Of a stretch of DNA of 64,000 nucleotides, positions 35,676-44,712 are shown one piece after another (positions within the stretch are counted from its first letter, which is position 1; each line of letters opens with the position of its first letter). The notes beneath the pieces are model-generated. The model was not told the DNA's origin. It worked only from the letters and a program-made list of their open reading frames with translations, and ran no database searches. Origin of the DNA: Hydrococcus rivularis NIES-593 (lineage in GTDB: Bacteria > Cyanobacteriota > Cyanobacteriia > Cyanobacteriales > Microcystaceae); the NCBI RefSeq assembly GCF_001904635.1, contig NZ_MRCB01000001.1, positions 124,001-188,000 on the forward strand, read 5' to 3'. The position numbers and the translations under genes were made by a program.

Positions 35676-37004
35676 ATGACTCCTCCAGAAAACAGACCTA
35701 GTTTACCAGAGGTTCACCGTAGTATTAGAGTCCCCAACAGCAACAGCTTTTGGCGCAAGATGCTGGCTTATGCAGGGCCAGGGTATTTGGTTTCAGTCGG
35801 ATACATGGACCCTGGCAACTGGGCAACAGACATTGCTGGAGGGTCAAAGTTCGGGTACACGTTGTTAACAGTAATCCTGCTGTCCAACCTGATGGCGATA
35901 TTGCTGCAATCTCTATGTGTGCGTTTGGGAGTTGCTACAGGGCGAGATTTGGCGCAGGCTTGTCGAGATTATTTCAAACCAAGGGTAAGCTTTTGTTTAT
36001 GGGTACTGTGTGAGATTGCGATCGCTGCTTGTGACTTAGCGGAACTATTGGGAAGTGCGATCGCACTGCAACTTCTATTTGGGATTCCGTTAGTGTGGGG
36101 TGTTTGCATCACAGCACTTGATGTCCTGGTGTTGTTATTCCTGCAACACAAAGGCTTTCGCTATACAGAAGCTTTGGTAATAATGCTAGTAGCAACTGTA
36201 GGCATCTGTTTTACAGCAGAAATTCTGTTCTCTCGACCTGATGTGGGGGGAATTTTATTGGGATATCTACCTAAAAAAGAAATTTTACAAAACCCAGAGA
36301 TGCTATACATTGCCATTGGCATTTTAGGGGCAACAGTGATGCCTCACAATTTGTATTTACACTCCTCTATTGTGCAAACCCGTGATTGGCAACCTAGTAC
36401 TGAAAAAAGATGGGAAGCGATTAAGTTCGGCACAATTGATTCAACTTTTGCTTTGTCATTAGCACTATTCATCAACTCAGCGATTTTAATTGTGTCTGCT
36501 GCAACATTTCATTTTTCTGGTAATCAGAATGTGGCAGAAATTCAAGATGCTTATAAATTACTTTCACCACTGTTAGGAGTCAGTACTGCTAGTGCTATTT
36601 TTGGCATTGCATTACTTGCTTCTGGGCAAAGTTCAACGTTGACTGCGACTCTAGCAGGACAAATTGTTATGGAAGGCTTTTTGCAATTTTGCCTTCCGTC
36701 GTGGTTACGCCGTTTAATAACCCGTCTGCTTGCCATCATTCCAGCGTTAATTACAATCATTCTGTTTGGTGAAAATAGTACAAGCAGCCTCATAGTTCTC
36801 AGTCAAGTCATCCTCAGTTTACAGTTACCGTTTGCAGTAATTCCCTTGGTGATGTTTACAAGTAATCGCCGCTTGATGGGTGAGTTTGTTAATCCCGTGT
36901 GGTTAAAATCTTTAGCTTGGTTAGTCGCTATTGTTATTGTTGGCTTAAATGCTTGGTTGCTATTACAAAGTCTTTGGGGATGGTTATCACAAGTTCCCAG
37001 TTAA
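35676..37004 (+). CDS. mntH: Nramp-family divalent metal (Mn2+) transporter
   Basis: 442 residues, about eleven helices. The TM1 metal-site motif is VGYMDPGNWATDIAGG (DPGN) and the TM6 motif is ATVMPHNLYLHSSIVQTR (MPH). Both are the canonical Mn2+/Fe2+ ligand set, so it is a true proton-coupled importer rather than an Mg or inactive relative. It lies 225 bp after rppB in the same direction. An importer among exporters fits replacement of Mn or Fe during metal stress, but this is inference. Confidence 0.93.
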   Translation: MTPPENRPSLPEVHRSIRVPNSNSFWRKMLAYAGPGYLVSVGYMDPGNWATDIAGGSKFGYTLLTVILLSNLMAILLQSLCVRLGVATGRDLAQACRDYFKPRVSFCLWVLCEIAIAACDLAELLGSAIALQLLFGIPLVWGVCITALDVLVLLFLQHKGFRYTEALVIMLVATVGICFTAEILFSRPDVGGILLGYLPKKEILQNPEMLYIAIGILGATVMPHNLYLHSSIVQTRDWQPSTEKRWEAIKFGTIDSTFALSLALFINSAILIVSAATFHFSGNQNVAEIQDAYKLLSPLLGVSTASAIFGIALLASGQSSTLTATLAGQIVMEGFLQFCLPSWLRRLITRLLAIIPALITIILFGENSTSSLIVLSQVILSLQLPFAVIPLVMFTSNRRLMGEFVNPVWLKSLAWLVAIVIVGLNAWLLLQSLWGWLSQVPS

Positions 37005-37064
37005 AATAAAGGAACAGATCCGTGGCAATCCAATGTCATGCTGCAAGAATGAAGGGGTAAAGCC

Positions 37065-37742
37065 ATGAAATATATCAAGCGAACAATAGCCATTCTGGGA
37101 ATAATGAGTTTACTGGGTGTAATGCCTGCTGCTGTTTCTGCGCGAGAAGCACAAATACCTTTGAAGGCGACGAACTTCCAAGAGTACTATAACCAAGGAG
37201 TGCAAAAGCTTGAGCAAGGCAACTTCAATGGTGCGATCGCAGATTTTAACTCTGTAGTACAGCTGAATCCAAAATTTTACGAGGGTTTTTGCCTTCGAGG
37301 TTTAGCTAAATCTCAATTGAGAGACTTTAATGCTGCAATTTCTGACTTTAACTTAGCATTGCGGTTAAATCCCAAGCATACAGATGCTTATAATGGTCGG
37401 GGAATTTCTTATGTAGAACTAGGAGATTTTCAGAAAGCAATTGCCGACTTTAACCAGACAGTGAAAATTGATCCAAACTCACAAGATGGTTATTACAATC
37501 TAGGAATGGCCCATTTTAGACAGGGAAATCATCAGCAAGCGATCGCAGATTTTAATCAAGCACTACAAATCAATCCCAATCTAGCTGATGCCTATGGCAA
37601 CCGAGGACTGGCACAATATGCTTTAGGAGACAGTAAGAGTGCTGTTACAGACCTTCAGCAAGCTGCAAAACTGTTTCTTAAACAAGGCGATACCCAAGCT
37701 TATCAACAAACACAAACTCTGATTCAGCAAGTTCAGCGTTAG
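37065..37742 (+). CDS. secreted TPR-repeat protein
   Basis: 225 residues, signal peptide to about VSA. Four or five tetratricopeptide units follow (for example AIADFNSVVQLNPKFYEGFC; AISDFNLALRLNPKHTDAYN; AIADFNQALQINPNLADAYG). TPR solenoids bind partner proteins; the periplasmic partner is unknown. It starts 60 bp after mntH and could share its transcript. A hairpin terminator follows. Confidence 0.85.
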   Translation: MKYIKRTIAILGIMSLLGVMPAAVSAREAQIPLKATNFQEYYNQGVQKLEQGNFNGAIADFNSVVQLNPKFYEGFCLRGLAKSQLRDFNAAISDFNLALRLNPKHTDAYNGRGISYVELGDFQKAIADFNQTVKIDPNSQDGYYNLGMAHFRQGNHQQAIADFNQALQINPNLADAYGNRGLAQYALGDSKSAVTDLQQAAKLFLKQGDTQAYQQTQTLIQQVQR

Positions 37743-37776
37743 TAATTTGTTTAGGGTAATGATATAAGTGTTAATA

Positions 37777-37802
37777 AACCCGGTTTCCTTGCGAATCGGG
37801 TT
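37777..37802. terminator. bidirectional hairpin terminator
   Basis: AACCCG and CGGGTT arms with a 14-nt spacer, followed by AAAAATTT, lie between the convergent TPR and acyltransferase genes. It resembles the AACCCGGTT-type terminators common in cyanobacteria. Confidence 0.6.
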
Positions 37803-37852
37803 CGTAAAAATTTAAATGCACACAATGATTTAGATTTCTGTGAGTAACAAGA

Positions 37853-38995
37853 TTATTTTTTGAGTTTCATCCCAAATAAAATTCGTGTCAGATTGAATCG
37901 TTTTATCAAAAAATGGTAAGCCACAAGAATACTAATACTTGAAGTCAGAAGAATACACAGAAACTTCAGCATCAGTGCAGTCTTCCATTGCACAATATAG
38001 AAGCCTATAGGTACAATAAATGTCATATGTATAATATAAATTGGATATGAAGCTTGATTTAAATATGCAAGGAATAAATGATTCCTGTTTAAGTATTTTT
38101 TTGCAAAATTTAAAATCACAATAACCCAACATAAAGTATTTAAACTAAGCAATAATTGATCCAGTATACTTCTAAATGAAAATCCCCATATTAAAGGAAA
38201 AAAATCATTTTTTGAATAGAGATAAAATAATGTGATTGTTAGAGCTAAAATTAATGAAGTTGAATTATTTTTATCAATAGCTTTTTGAAATTCTTGATCT
38301 AGGGGATATAAATATCCAAGTAAAAAATATATGATAAAGTAGACAGGATTATAATATGCTATTACTGTCATCCTAGCTAAAGCTAAAGGAACTACACATA
38401 AAAAAATTATTATAGGATTCTGAGCTAAATATTTAGCTGAATTGCTAATAAACTGTTGCTTATCTCTTATTTGTAAGTATTTGAAAATGGGTAAAGTGAT
38501 CAAAGAAAAACAAAATAAGTATAGAACAAACCATAAATGTGCAGGTGAAAAACCTCCTGTAAATATTGTAATGTTTTTATGACTAAAATTAAAGAAAGAA
38601 GGATAATATTCATAATAAAATAAATCAATATTTTTGTTATGACTAATAAACCCAAAGTAGCTAATAGGTGGAATGAGAAATAACACTCCAAAAATAAGTG
38701 GTATCAACAGTTTTTTAAACCTTTCTAAACAATATTGTTTTTGTGTTCTATTGTCTAAAGAATACTTTGCTGCTGCTCCAGCAATAAAAAAGAAAAGAGG
38801 CATAAACCACAGGTCTACAAAACTAACAAAGAGATTAAGTACAGGAGAAATAATATCATTCTGAACAAAATAACAACCAAAGCGAGGACAGTTAAAAATT
38901 CGAGCAGTATGGTAAGGAATCAGCAGGAGAGTCGCTAATATCCTCAAGGAATCTAAATCGTAACGCCTGACTGAATTTTCTTTAAGAGCGGACAC
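37853..38995 (-). CDS. acyltransferase 3 family membrane protein
   Basis: 380 residues, about ten helices. The start YDLDSLRILATLLLIPYHTARIF has the catalytic-type His of the acyltransferase 3 family (PF01757), followed by WFMPLFFFIAGAAA and later AHLWFVLYLFCFSL. These proteins O-acylate cell-surface glycans or lipids using acyl-CoA. The gene is very AT-rich even for this region and is transcribed against its neighbours, so it may be a separate acquisition. Confidence 0.82.
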   Translation of the reverse strand: MSALKENSVRRYDLDSLRILATLLLIPYHTARIFNCPRFGCYFVQNDIISPVLNLFVSFVDLWFMPLFFFIAGAAAKYSLDNRTQKQYCLERFKKLLIPLIFGVLFLIPPISYFGFISHNKNIDLFYYEYYPSFFNFSHKNITIFTGGFSPAHLWFVLYLFCFSLITLPIFKYLQIRDKQQFISNSAKYLAQNPIIIFLCVVPLALARMTVIAYYNPVYFIIYFLLGYLYPLDQEFQKAIDKNNSTSLILALTITLFYLYSKNDFFPLIWGFSFRSILDQLLLSLNTLCWVIVILNFAKKYLNRNHLFLAYLNQASYPIYIIHMTFIVPIGFYIVQWKTALMLKFLCILLTSSISILVAYHFLIKRFNLTRILFGMKLKK

Positions 38996-39095
38996 TAATT
39001 TTTTCCTTGTTTAGTTTCACATAAAGCATTTAAGTCTTGATGATATTGAGTGCAACAAAATCCTAGCTACACAACATCACAAATCTTCAACCTTG

Positions 39096-39134
39096 ATTTC
39101 ATCTTGATTTCATTTTCATTTGAGACATTAAATA
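39096..39134 (+). promoter_or_regulatory. ATTTCA direct-repeat operator and -10, upstream of RND copy 3
   Basis: ATTTCA-TCTTG-ATTTCA (half-sites 39096 and 39107) followed 16 bp later by TAAATA at 39129-39134. The RND ATG is 83 bp downstream. Confidence 0.75.
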
Positions 39135-39217
39135 CAGTGCCAGATTGTCATAATTACAGATTATTCCAGATGGATTAACTGTATCGTCAAGTAAAAAACC
39201 CTTGAGGGGTCTCAAAA

Positions 39218-42200
39218 ATGCTCAATACCATTGTCAAATGGTCGATCGCGCAACGGTGGCTAATCGTTATCATCTCTATATTAATTAGTCTGTGGGGACT
39301 TCACGTCCTCACGCGAATGCCGCTAGATGTATTTCCTGCCTTTGCTCCCCCGCAAGTGGAAGTTCAAGTCGAAGCTTCTGGTTTAGCACCAGAAGAAATC
39401 GAGTCTTTGGTCACTCGTCCGATTGAGAGCGCGGTTAACGGAACGCCTGGATTGGTATCGCTGCGGTCTTCATCTGCTATTGGAATTTCTGCTATTAAAG
39501 CTGTTTTTAGTTGGGACACTGACATTTACCGTGCGCGTCAACTGGTGACAGAGCGATTACAAGGGGCAAAGCTACCGCAAGGCGTAGGACAACCAGAAAT
39601 TCTGCCTGTCAATTCACCCTTGGGATGGGCTGTCAAATACGCTTTTGATGCTGAAAGCACTGACATGATGGAAGTGTGGCGCATTGTCAATTGGGATGTG
39701 AGAAATCGCTTGCTGGCTGTTCCTGGCGTGAGTAACGTATTTCTCTACGGTGGCGATGAGCGGCAATATCAAGTTTTGGTTGACCCAGAGAAGCTAAAAG
39801 CGTATGGTGTCTCCTTGCCAGAAGTTACTAAAGCAGTGCAGAATGCCAACGTCAACGTGCCGGGGGGATTTTTAATTACTCCTGACCAAGAAATGTTGAT
39901 TCGGGGAATTGGGCGCATTGAGTCAATTGATCAGCTGAAGCGTTCAGTCATAAAGGCGGTTCAGGGTACACCCGTATTACTTGAACAAGTAGCAGAGGTC
40001 AAAATTGGCCCAGCATTAAGACGAGGAGATGGACTATTTCAGGGCAAACGAGCAGTAATTTTAACTGTATCCAAGCAGCCTGCGGCAGATACTCCTACTG
40101 TTGTCAAAGCTGTGGAAGCAGCAATGGAGGAGATTAAGCCAGGATTACCGCAAGATGTCAAGGTTACTAAGACCTTTGACCAAAATTTATTCATTGAAGC
40201 TTCGGTCAAAAACGTTGAAGAAGCCCTGCGCGATGGCACTATTATCGTTTCAGTCATCCTGATTATCTTCTTGATGAACTGGCGCACGGTAATTATTAGC
40301 CTCAGTGCCTTGCCTCTGTCGCTACTGTTGGGGATGATTATTCTTAGCTGGACTGGACAGGGTATTAATACTATGACCTTGGGTGGACTAGTAGTTGCTA
40401 TTGGTTCTGTGGTGGATGATGCGATCGTTGATATGGAAAATGTCTACCGCCGTTTACGGGAAAACCAAATAGCAGGCAACCCGAAAAATCCTTTGCAGGT
40501 CGTGTTTGACGCTTCAGTGGAAGTGCGTGTCAGTGTATTATTTTCTACTGTCATTATTGCAGTGGTCTTTGCACCGATTTTCGTCCTGTCTGGGGTAGAA
40601 GGCCGCATTTTTACGCCGATGGGAATGGCATATTTACTATCGATTCTCGCTTCTACCTTAGTTGCATTGACACTGACTCCAGCCTTATGTGCTTTGTTAT
40701 TGGCAAATCGTCGTTTACCGAATACGGAAAGTTGGCTAGAGCGCAAAGCACATCAACTTTATAGTCCAGCACTAAATTTCTCAATTCGTCGTCCTCAGAT
40801 AATTTTGGGAGTTGCGCTTGCAGGCTTTGTGGCATCGATGATCATTCTACCGGGGTTAGGAAAAGTCTTCTTGCCAGAGTTCCAAGACCGCTCTTTGGTC
40901 AATTCAATAGTTCTTTTACCTGGTGAATCCTTAGATGCAACTGACCAAGCAGCTTTGGCAGTGATGGATGCCCTCAAAAACGATCGCCGCTTCGATGCCA
41001 TTGCGTTTCGCTCTGGATTTGCTCAAGGAGATCCGGAAGTAGCAGGAGTCAACTTTGGTGAGTTGGATGTGCAGATTAGCGAAACTGGAGCGAAAGATCG
41101 CCAGAAGACTGTTGAGGTACTCCGCAAAGAGTTTGAAAAACTTCCTGGTGTGGCGACTAATATAGGTGGATTTATTTCACACCGCATAGATGATATTCTT
41201 TCTGGGGTGAGGAGTGCGATCGCCGTCAAAATCTACGGCCCCGAACTCGAACAACTCCGCACCCTTGGGAAACAGGTACAAGTAGCTATGAGTGGTATTC
41301 CTGGCATTGTGGATCTGCAACTTGAACCCCAAGTTCCAGTCAAACAAATCCAAATTCAATTTGACCGCGATGCAGCCGCTCGTTATGGGTTAACTGTGGG
41401 AGAACTGGCAGAAACTATAGAGACTGGATTGAATGGAAAAGCAGTTTCTCAAGTATTGGAGAAGCAACAAACGTTTAATCTGGTTGTCTGGTTGCAAGAG
41501 CGCTCCCGTAACAATTTGGATGTGATTGGCAACTTGTTAGTCGATACACCCAACGGTCAGAAAATTCCCTTATCCCAGGTTGCTAAAGTTGATTATGGCA
41601 CAGGGCCAAGTACCATCAACCGCGAAAATGTTTCCCGGCTGATTGTGGTTTCTGCTAACGTTGCTGGACGAGATTTGGGTTCTGTAATTAAAGATGTACG
41701 CGATCGGGTTAAGCAAATTCAACTATCTGGAGGATACTATGTACAATTTGGCGGTCAGTTTCAAGCACAGGAGGAAGCAACACAGACATTAATTATTGCA
41801 GGTGCAGTTGCGATCGCAGTAATTTCCGTACTGATTTACTTTGCCATTAAATCAATTCCTGCCACTGTAATGATTATGGTTAACCTACCACTAGCATTAA
41901 TTGGTGGTGTAATCTCCGTCGCCTTGGGTGGTGGTATTATTTCCGTTGCTTCAATGGTTGGTTTTATCACTCTATTCGGTGTAGCTACTCGTAATGGATT
42001 GCTGTTAGTGGATAACTATAACAATCGCCTAGCTGTTCGCGAAGCGTCCCGTAGGGAAGGAATACCACTTAATGAAGTAATCGTTGAGGGTTCGATGGAA
42101 CGCCTGGTGGCAATTCTACTAACAGCCCTTGCATCAGCACTTGGTATGGTTCCCCTAGTAATTGGTTCTGGTGCAGGTAAAGAAATTCTACAGCCTTTAG

Positions 42201-42349
42201 CGGTGGTGGTGTTAGGAGGTTTGTTTACTTCCACTGCTTTGACATTGTTAGTTTTGCCAGCTTTGTATTCCCAATTCGGGAAGTTTTTGGTTCCGAAAAC
42301 TACTGCACCAGTACAAAATCCTGAAGTTACTCAAGGTTCAGTTGTATAA
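39218..42349 (+). CDS. heavy-metal RND efflux pump, copy 3
   Basis: 1,043 residues, closest to copy 2: same start (MLNTIVKWSIAQRWLIVI) and TM4 motif (VVAIGSVVDDAIVDMENVYRR). Near residue 940 it has seven extra residues (VREASRR) exactly where a dispersed repeat has entered the gene (42036-42060), while the frame stays open. GAGG precedes the ATG by about 10 nt. A His-rich lipoprotein gene follows, as after copy 2. No adaptor or outer-membrane channel gene is adjacent. Confidence 0.94.
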   Translation: MLNTIVKWSIAQRWLIVIISILISLWGLHVLTRMPLDVFPAFAPPQVEVQVEASGLAPEEIESLVTRPIESAVNGTPGLVSLRSSSAIGISAIKAVFSWDTDIYRARQLVTERLQGAKLPQGVGQPEILPVNSPLGWAVKYAFDAESTDMMEVWRIVNWDVRNRLLAVPGVSNVFLYGGDERQYQVLVDPEKLKAYGVSLPEVTKAVQNANVNVPGGFLITPDQEMLIRGIGRIESIDQLKRSVIKAVQGTPVLLEQVAEVKIGPALRRGDGLFQGKRAVILTVSKQPAADTPTVVKAVEAAMEEIKPGLPQDVKVTKTFDQNLFIEASVKNVEEALRDGTIIVSVILIIFLMNWRTVIISLSALPLSLLLGMIILSWTGQGINTMTLGGLVVAIGSVVDDAIVDMENVYRRLRENQIAGNPKNPLQVVFDASVEVRVSVLFSTVIIAVVFAPIFVLSGVEGRIFTPMGMAYLLSILASTLVALTLTPALCALLLANRRLPNTESWLERKAHQLYSPALNFSIRRPQIILGVALAGFVASMIILPGLGKVFLPEFQDRSLVNSIVLLPGESLDATDQAALAVMDALKNDRRFDAIAFRSGFAQGDPEVAGVNFGELDVQISETGAKDRQKTVEVLRKEFEKLPGVATNIGGFISHRIDDILSGVRSAIAVKIYGPELEQLRTLGKQVQVAMSGIPGIVDLQLEPQVPVKQIQIQFDRDAAARYGLTVGELAETIETGLNGKAVSQVLEKQQTFNLVVWLQERSRNNLDVIGNLLVDTPNGQKIPLSQVAKVDYGTGPSTINRENVSRLIVVSANVAGRDLGSVIKDVRDRVKQIQLSGGYYVQFGGQFQAQEEATQTLIIAGAVAIAVISVLIYFAIKSIPATVMIMVNLPLALIGGVISVALGGGIISVASMVGFITLFGVATRNGLLLVDNYNNRLAVREASRREGIPLNEVIVEGSMERLVAILLTALASALGMVPLVIGSGAGKEILQPLAVVVLGGLFTSTALTLLVLPALYSQFGKFLVPKTTAPVQNPEVTQGSVV
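42036..42060. repeat. dispersed repeat inserted inside RND copy 3
   Basis: TTCGCGAAGCGTCCCGTAGG (first 20 of 25 bases) matches 17979-18003 with two mismatches. The extra 21 bp (42035-42055) encode VREASRR, which is absent from copies 1 and 2. Confidence 0.8.
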
Positions 42350-42509
42350 AAATTTAAGTTTTTATTTGTTTTCTATCTTGCATCAGTTAATGAAGATTAT
42401 CAAATATCAAAGAGGGTAGCTGGAAAAGGGGTTTTCAAAAATAGGTGCAAGAACTAGGTCTACCCAAGTTTGTTTCAATTTTTAACTAATCCAGATGAGG
42501 AGTAAATCA

Positions 42510-43013
42510 ATGCAATCACTCAAACTAGGTTTTGTTATTTTAGCAAGTACAGGACTATTATTTTTAGGAGCTTGTGGTAATCAAGCATCTGAATCTAATA
42601 GTAATTCATCAGTACCAACCTCTGAAACCACAACTAAAATAGAACCTACAACTAAATCAGAAACCGCTGCCAAAACTGAGTCATCTGGTCATAGTAAAGC
42701 TAATCGCGGCGGTCAAGTTGTTGAGTCAGGTGCTTATCATTTAGAGTTTGTACCTGAGAAAGAAGATAATGGAACGCACATGGATTTCTACGTGCAGAAA
42801 GGCAATAATCACGAAGCAATACCTAACGCCAAAGTAACAGCTCAAGTTCAGATACCTGATGGTAGTCAGAAAACTCTAAATCTTACATACGATAAAGAAG
42901 GTAAACACTATACTGTTTTGCTACCAGAAAAAGCTTCTGGCCAGTATCAAGTGAAAATGCTTGTGGATGTTGATGGCAAAAAAGTAGACGGTCGTTTTAG
43001 TTTTAATAAGTAG
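42510..43013 (+). CDS. periplasmic lipoprotein, companion of RND copy 3
   Basis: 167 residues from the ATG at 42510, which has GAGGAG 7 nt upstream; an ATG at 42495 lacks one. Lipobox LFLGAC, a Ser/Thr/Lys linker with few His (SSGHSKANRGGQ), then the same beta domain as the product at 30338 (YHLEFVPEKEDNGTHMDFYV to GRFSFNK). It lies 160 bp after RND copy 3, mirroring the RND-lipoprotein order at 27183. It probably works in the periplasm with the pump; its metal affinity should be lower than that of its His-rich paralogue. Confidence 0.8.
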   Translation: MQSLKLGFVILASTGLLFLGACGNQASESNSNSSVPTSETTTKIEPTTKSETAAKTESSGHSKANRGGQVVESGAYHLEFVPEKEDNGTHMDFYVQKGNNHEAIPNAKVTAQVQIPDGSQKTLNLTYDKEGKHYTVLLPEKASGQYQVKMLVDVDGKKVDGRFSFNK

Positions 43014-43120
43014 ATTACCTGCAAGCAATTCTAAAAAAACAATCATTTCCTAGCAGCTTTTACTGTAATCTTTACAGTTTTGGGTTGGATTTACACCTCG
43101 CGGAAATTGATTGAGTTGGG

Positions 43121-43198
43121 ATGACTAAACTCTATGTTGCTTTAGTCTTGCTTGTACTAGGGGTAGAGATAGTTGGCTACTGCTGCTCTAATGAATAA
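43121..43198 (+). CDS. possible 25-residue membrane peptide, or remnant
   Basis: The 379-bp gap after the lipoprotein gene contains MTKLYVALVLLVLGVEIVGY plus CCSNE, a single hydrophobic segment with a Cys pair. Its ATG overlaps the TGA (ATGA) of a preceding open stretch (43035-43124) that reads NNHFLAAFTVIFTVLGWIY and then TSRKLIELG. That resembles a small CcmD-like helix but has no start codon. The pair may be a decayed small operon. Confidence 0.25.
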   Translation: MTKLYVALVLLVLGVEIVGYCCSNE

Positions 43199-43274
43199 TT
43201 CTACCACTTTTGGTAATTTACCTGATTATGAAATACTGGGCGATCGCCAAGAATAGTAAATAGTGTCGTGGTTG

Positions 43275-43291
43275 ATTTCATTCTGATTTCA
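43275..43291 (+). promoter_or_regulatory. ATTTCA direct-repeat operator, upstream of 43393 gene
   Basis: ATTTCA-TTCTG-ATTTCA (half-sites 43275 and 43286). The expected -10 position (43308) has only TTGTAG. The next ATG is 101 bp downstream. Confidence 0.65.
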
Positions 43292-43392
43292 TCTTTTCAA
43301 CCTAATGTTGTAGTTAGTGCAGTAGCTCTACTCTGCTTACTTTGTTTATCCCTTGTTCAACACTTAAAACGCACTAACTGGAAGCAAACTTT

Positions 43393-44322
43393 ATGAATCG
43401 TTTTGTTGCTGTATTAGTGAAATCCACTATAGGTATTGCTGTCCTTACAACCCTGCTCATAGCTCAAGGTTGCTCACCACGAGTAAAATCTCAGGAAGCT
43501 GCTGCTGATAAAGAAAAGCTTACTACAGCACAACCAATGGGTAGTATGGATCATCAGGAGCATGAGACAAGTAAATCAGAACATCAAAAGGGTGGCATAG
43601 ATCATTCAGAACATAGTGGTAATAAGGTAACTACTCAGGTAAAACTCACAACTCCAAAAGATATCAAGCCTAATACTACTGTGCCTTTGGTAATTAATGT
43701 GCAAGACAAAGATGGAAAAGCGATCGCCAATTTTGATACATTTCAAGAAAAACTGATGCACCTGATTGTGGTTAGTGATGACCTCCAGTTTTTCAACCAT
43801 ATTCATCCTATTTATAAAAACAATGGACGCTTTGAAGTCCAGGCTAATTTTCCTCAACCAGGTAGTTACACGCTTTTCAGTGATTACAAACCAACTGGAA
43901 ACACAGAACAAATCTCCGTACTCAAAACACAACTTCCGGGTAAAAGTCCATCCACACCACCAATTGACCTAAAACTAAATAAGACTTTTGGTGATATTAA
44001 GGCTAATCTCACCTTCTCTCAACCAACATTAAAAGTAGGTGAAGAAGTCACCTTGAGCTTCGATTTAAAACAAACGTCTAATAATCAACCGGTTCAAAAT
44101 TTACAACCATATCTGGGAGAATTAGGACATTTAGTAATTATCAAACAGTCATCACCATTGACAAGAGCCGATTATATTCATGCTCATGCGCTAAAAAACA
44201 CTCCATCTGGAAAGGTGAATTTTATGACGAACTTTCCGACTCCTGGTACATATAAAATGTGGGGTCAATTTAACCGCAATGGCAGAATTATTGTAGTTGA
44301 TTTCGGCGTAAATGTTCAATAA
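43393..44322 (+). CDS. His/Met-containing lipoprotein of unknown function
   Basis: 309 residues. Signal peptide with lipobox-like AQGCS, then a His-rich linker with some Met (MGSMDHQEHE; HQKGGIDHSEHSG). Two beta-sandwich domains of about 100 residues follow, with recurring His in FFNHIHPIYKNNGRF, GHLVII, YIHAHAL and the end KMWGQFNRNG. Proteins of this kind are often found next to heavy-metal efflux genes and are thought to hold Cu or other metals in the periplasm; no activity is known to me. An ATTTCA operator lies about 100 bp upstream. Confidence 0.7.
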   Translation: MNRFVAVLVKSTIGIAVLTTLLIAQGCSPRVKSQEAAADKEKLTTAQPMGSMDHQEHETSKSEHQKGGIDHSEHSGNKVTTQVKLTTPKDIKPNTTVPLVINVQDKDGKAIANFDTFQEKLMHLIVVSDDLQFFNHIHPIYKNNGRFEVQANFPQPGSYTLFSDYKPTGNTEQISVLKTQLPGKSPSTPPIDLKLNKTFGDIKANLTFSQPTLKVGEEVTLSFDLKQTSNNQPVQNLQPYLGELGHLVIIKQSSPLTRADYIHAHALKNTPSGKVNFMTNFPTPGTYKMWGQFNRNGRIIVVDFGVNVQ

Positions 44323-44332
44323 TTATGCTAAA

Positions 44333-44349
44333 TATTCATATAGATTTCA
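44333..44349 (+). promoter_or_regulatory. degenerate ATTTCA direct repeat
   Basis: TATTCA (44333) and ATTTCA (44344) at 11-bp phase, directly after the lipoprotein stop. It is weaker than the other copies, and no gene begins nearby other than the DUF2808 gene at 44713, which has its own better copy. Confidence 0.25.
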
Positions 44350-44404
44350 TCTCTTCCATTTATACTAATATTTAGCCGTTTAAACTTATGCTTTAATGCA
44401 GATT

Positions 44405-44446
44405 CAGGCTTTTTGGCTGTGCTGTCATGGTGCAAATAAAAGCCTG
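44405..44446 (+). terminator. possible terminator of the 43393 lipoprotein gene
   Basis: Arms CAGGCTTTT and AAAAGCCTG separated by 24 nt and followed by ATTTTTATT. The loop is long, so the assignment is tentative. Confidence 0.4.
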
Positions 44447-44609
44447 ATTTTTATTAAGAAATAAAAAAACTTTATATCCGAAAGCTAGTTTGTTTTTTAG
44501 TTGATTTTTCAGATTAAAATTATTGGATCTTTCGTTACTTCATCAAAGTTTTACTTTCGGACTGGCTACCTAACACAACATCAACAAATTATTTTTTGAA
44601 CCAGTCAAA

Positions 44610-44649
44610 ATTTCATCCTAATTTCATCCTGACCTGTCAGACTTATTAT
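44610..44649 (+). promoter_or_regulatory. ATTTCA direct-repeat operator and -10, upstream of DUF2808 copy 2
   Basis: ATTTCA-TCCTA-ATTTCA (half-sites 44610 and 44621), TGTCAG, then TATTAT at 44644-44649, 17 bp after the second half-site. Confidence 0.75.
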
Positions 44650-44712
44650 GTAAAGGTCTATTTAGTAGAAAATTGTAACTTATTTTACATAATGGCTGTT
44701 TCACAATTCAAG

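Noticed and set aside
44596-44712. Earlier start for DUF2808 copy 2
   Set aside because: The extension reads through the ATTTCA operator and -10, and it would displace the signal peptide from the N-terminus.
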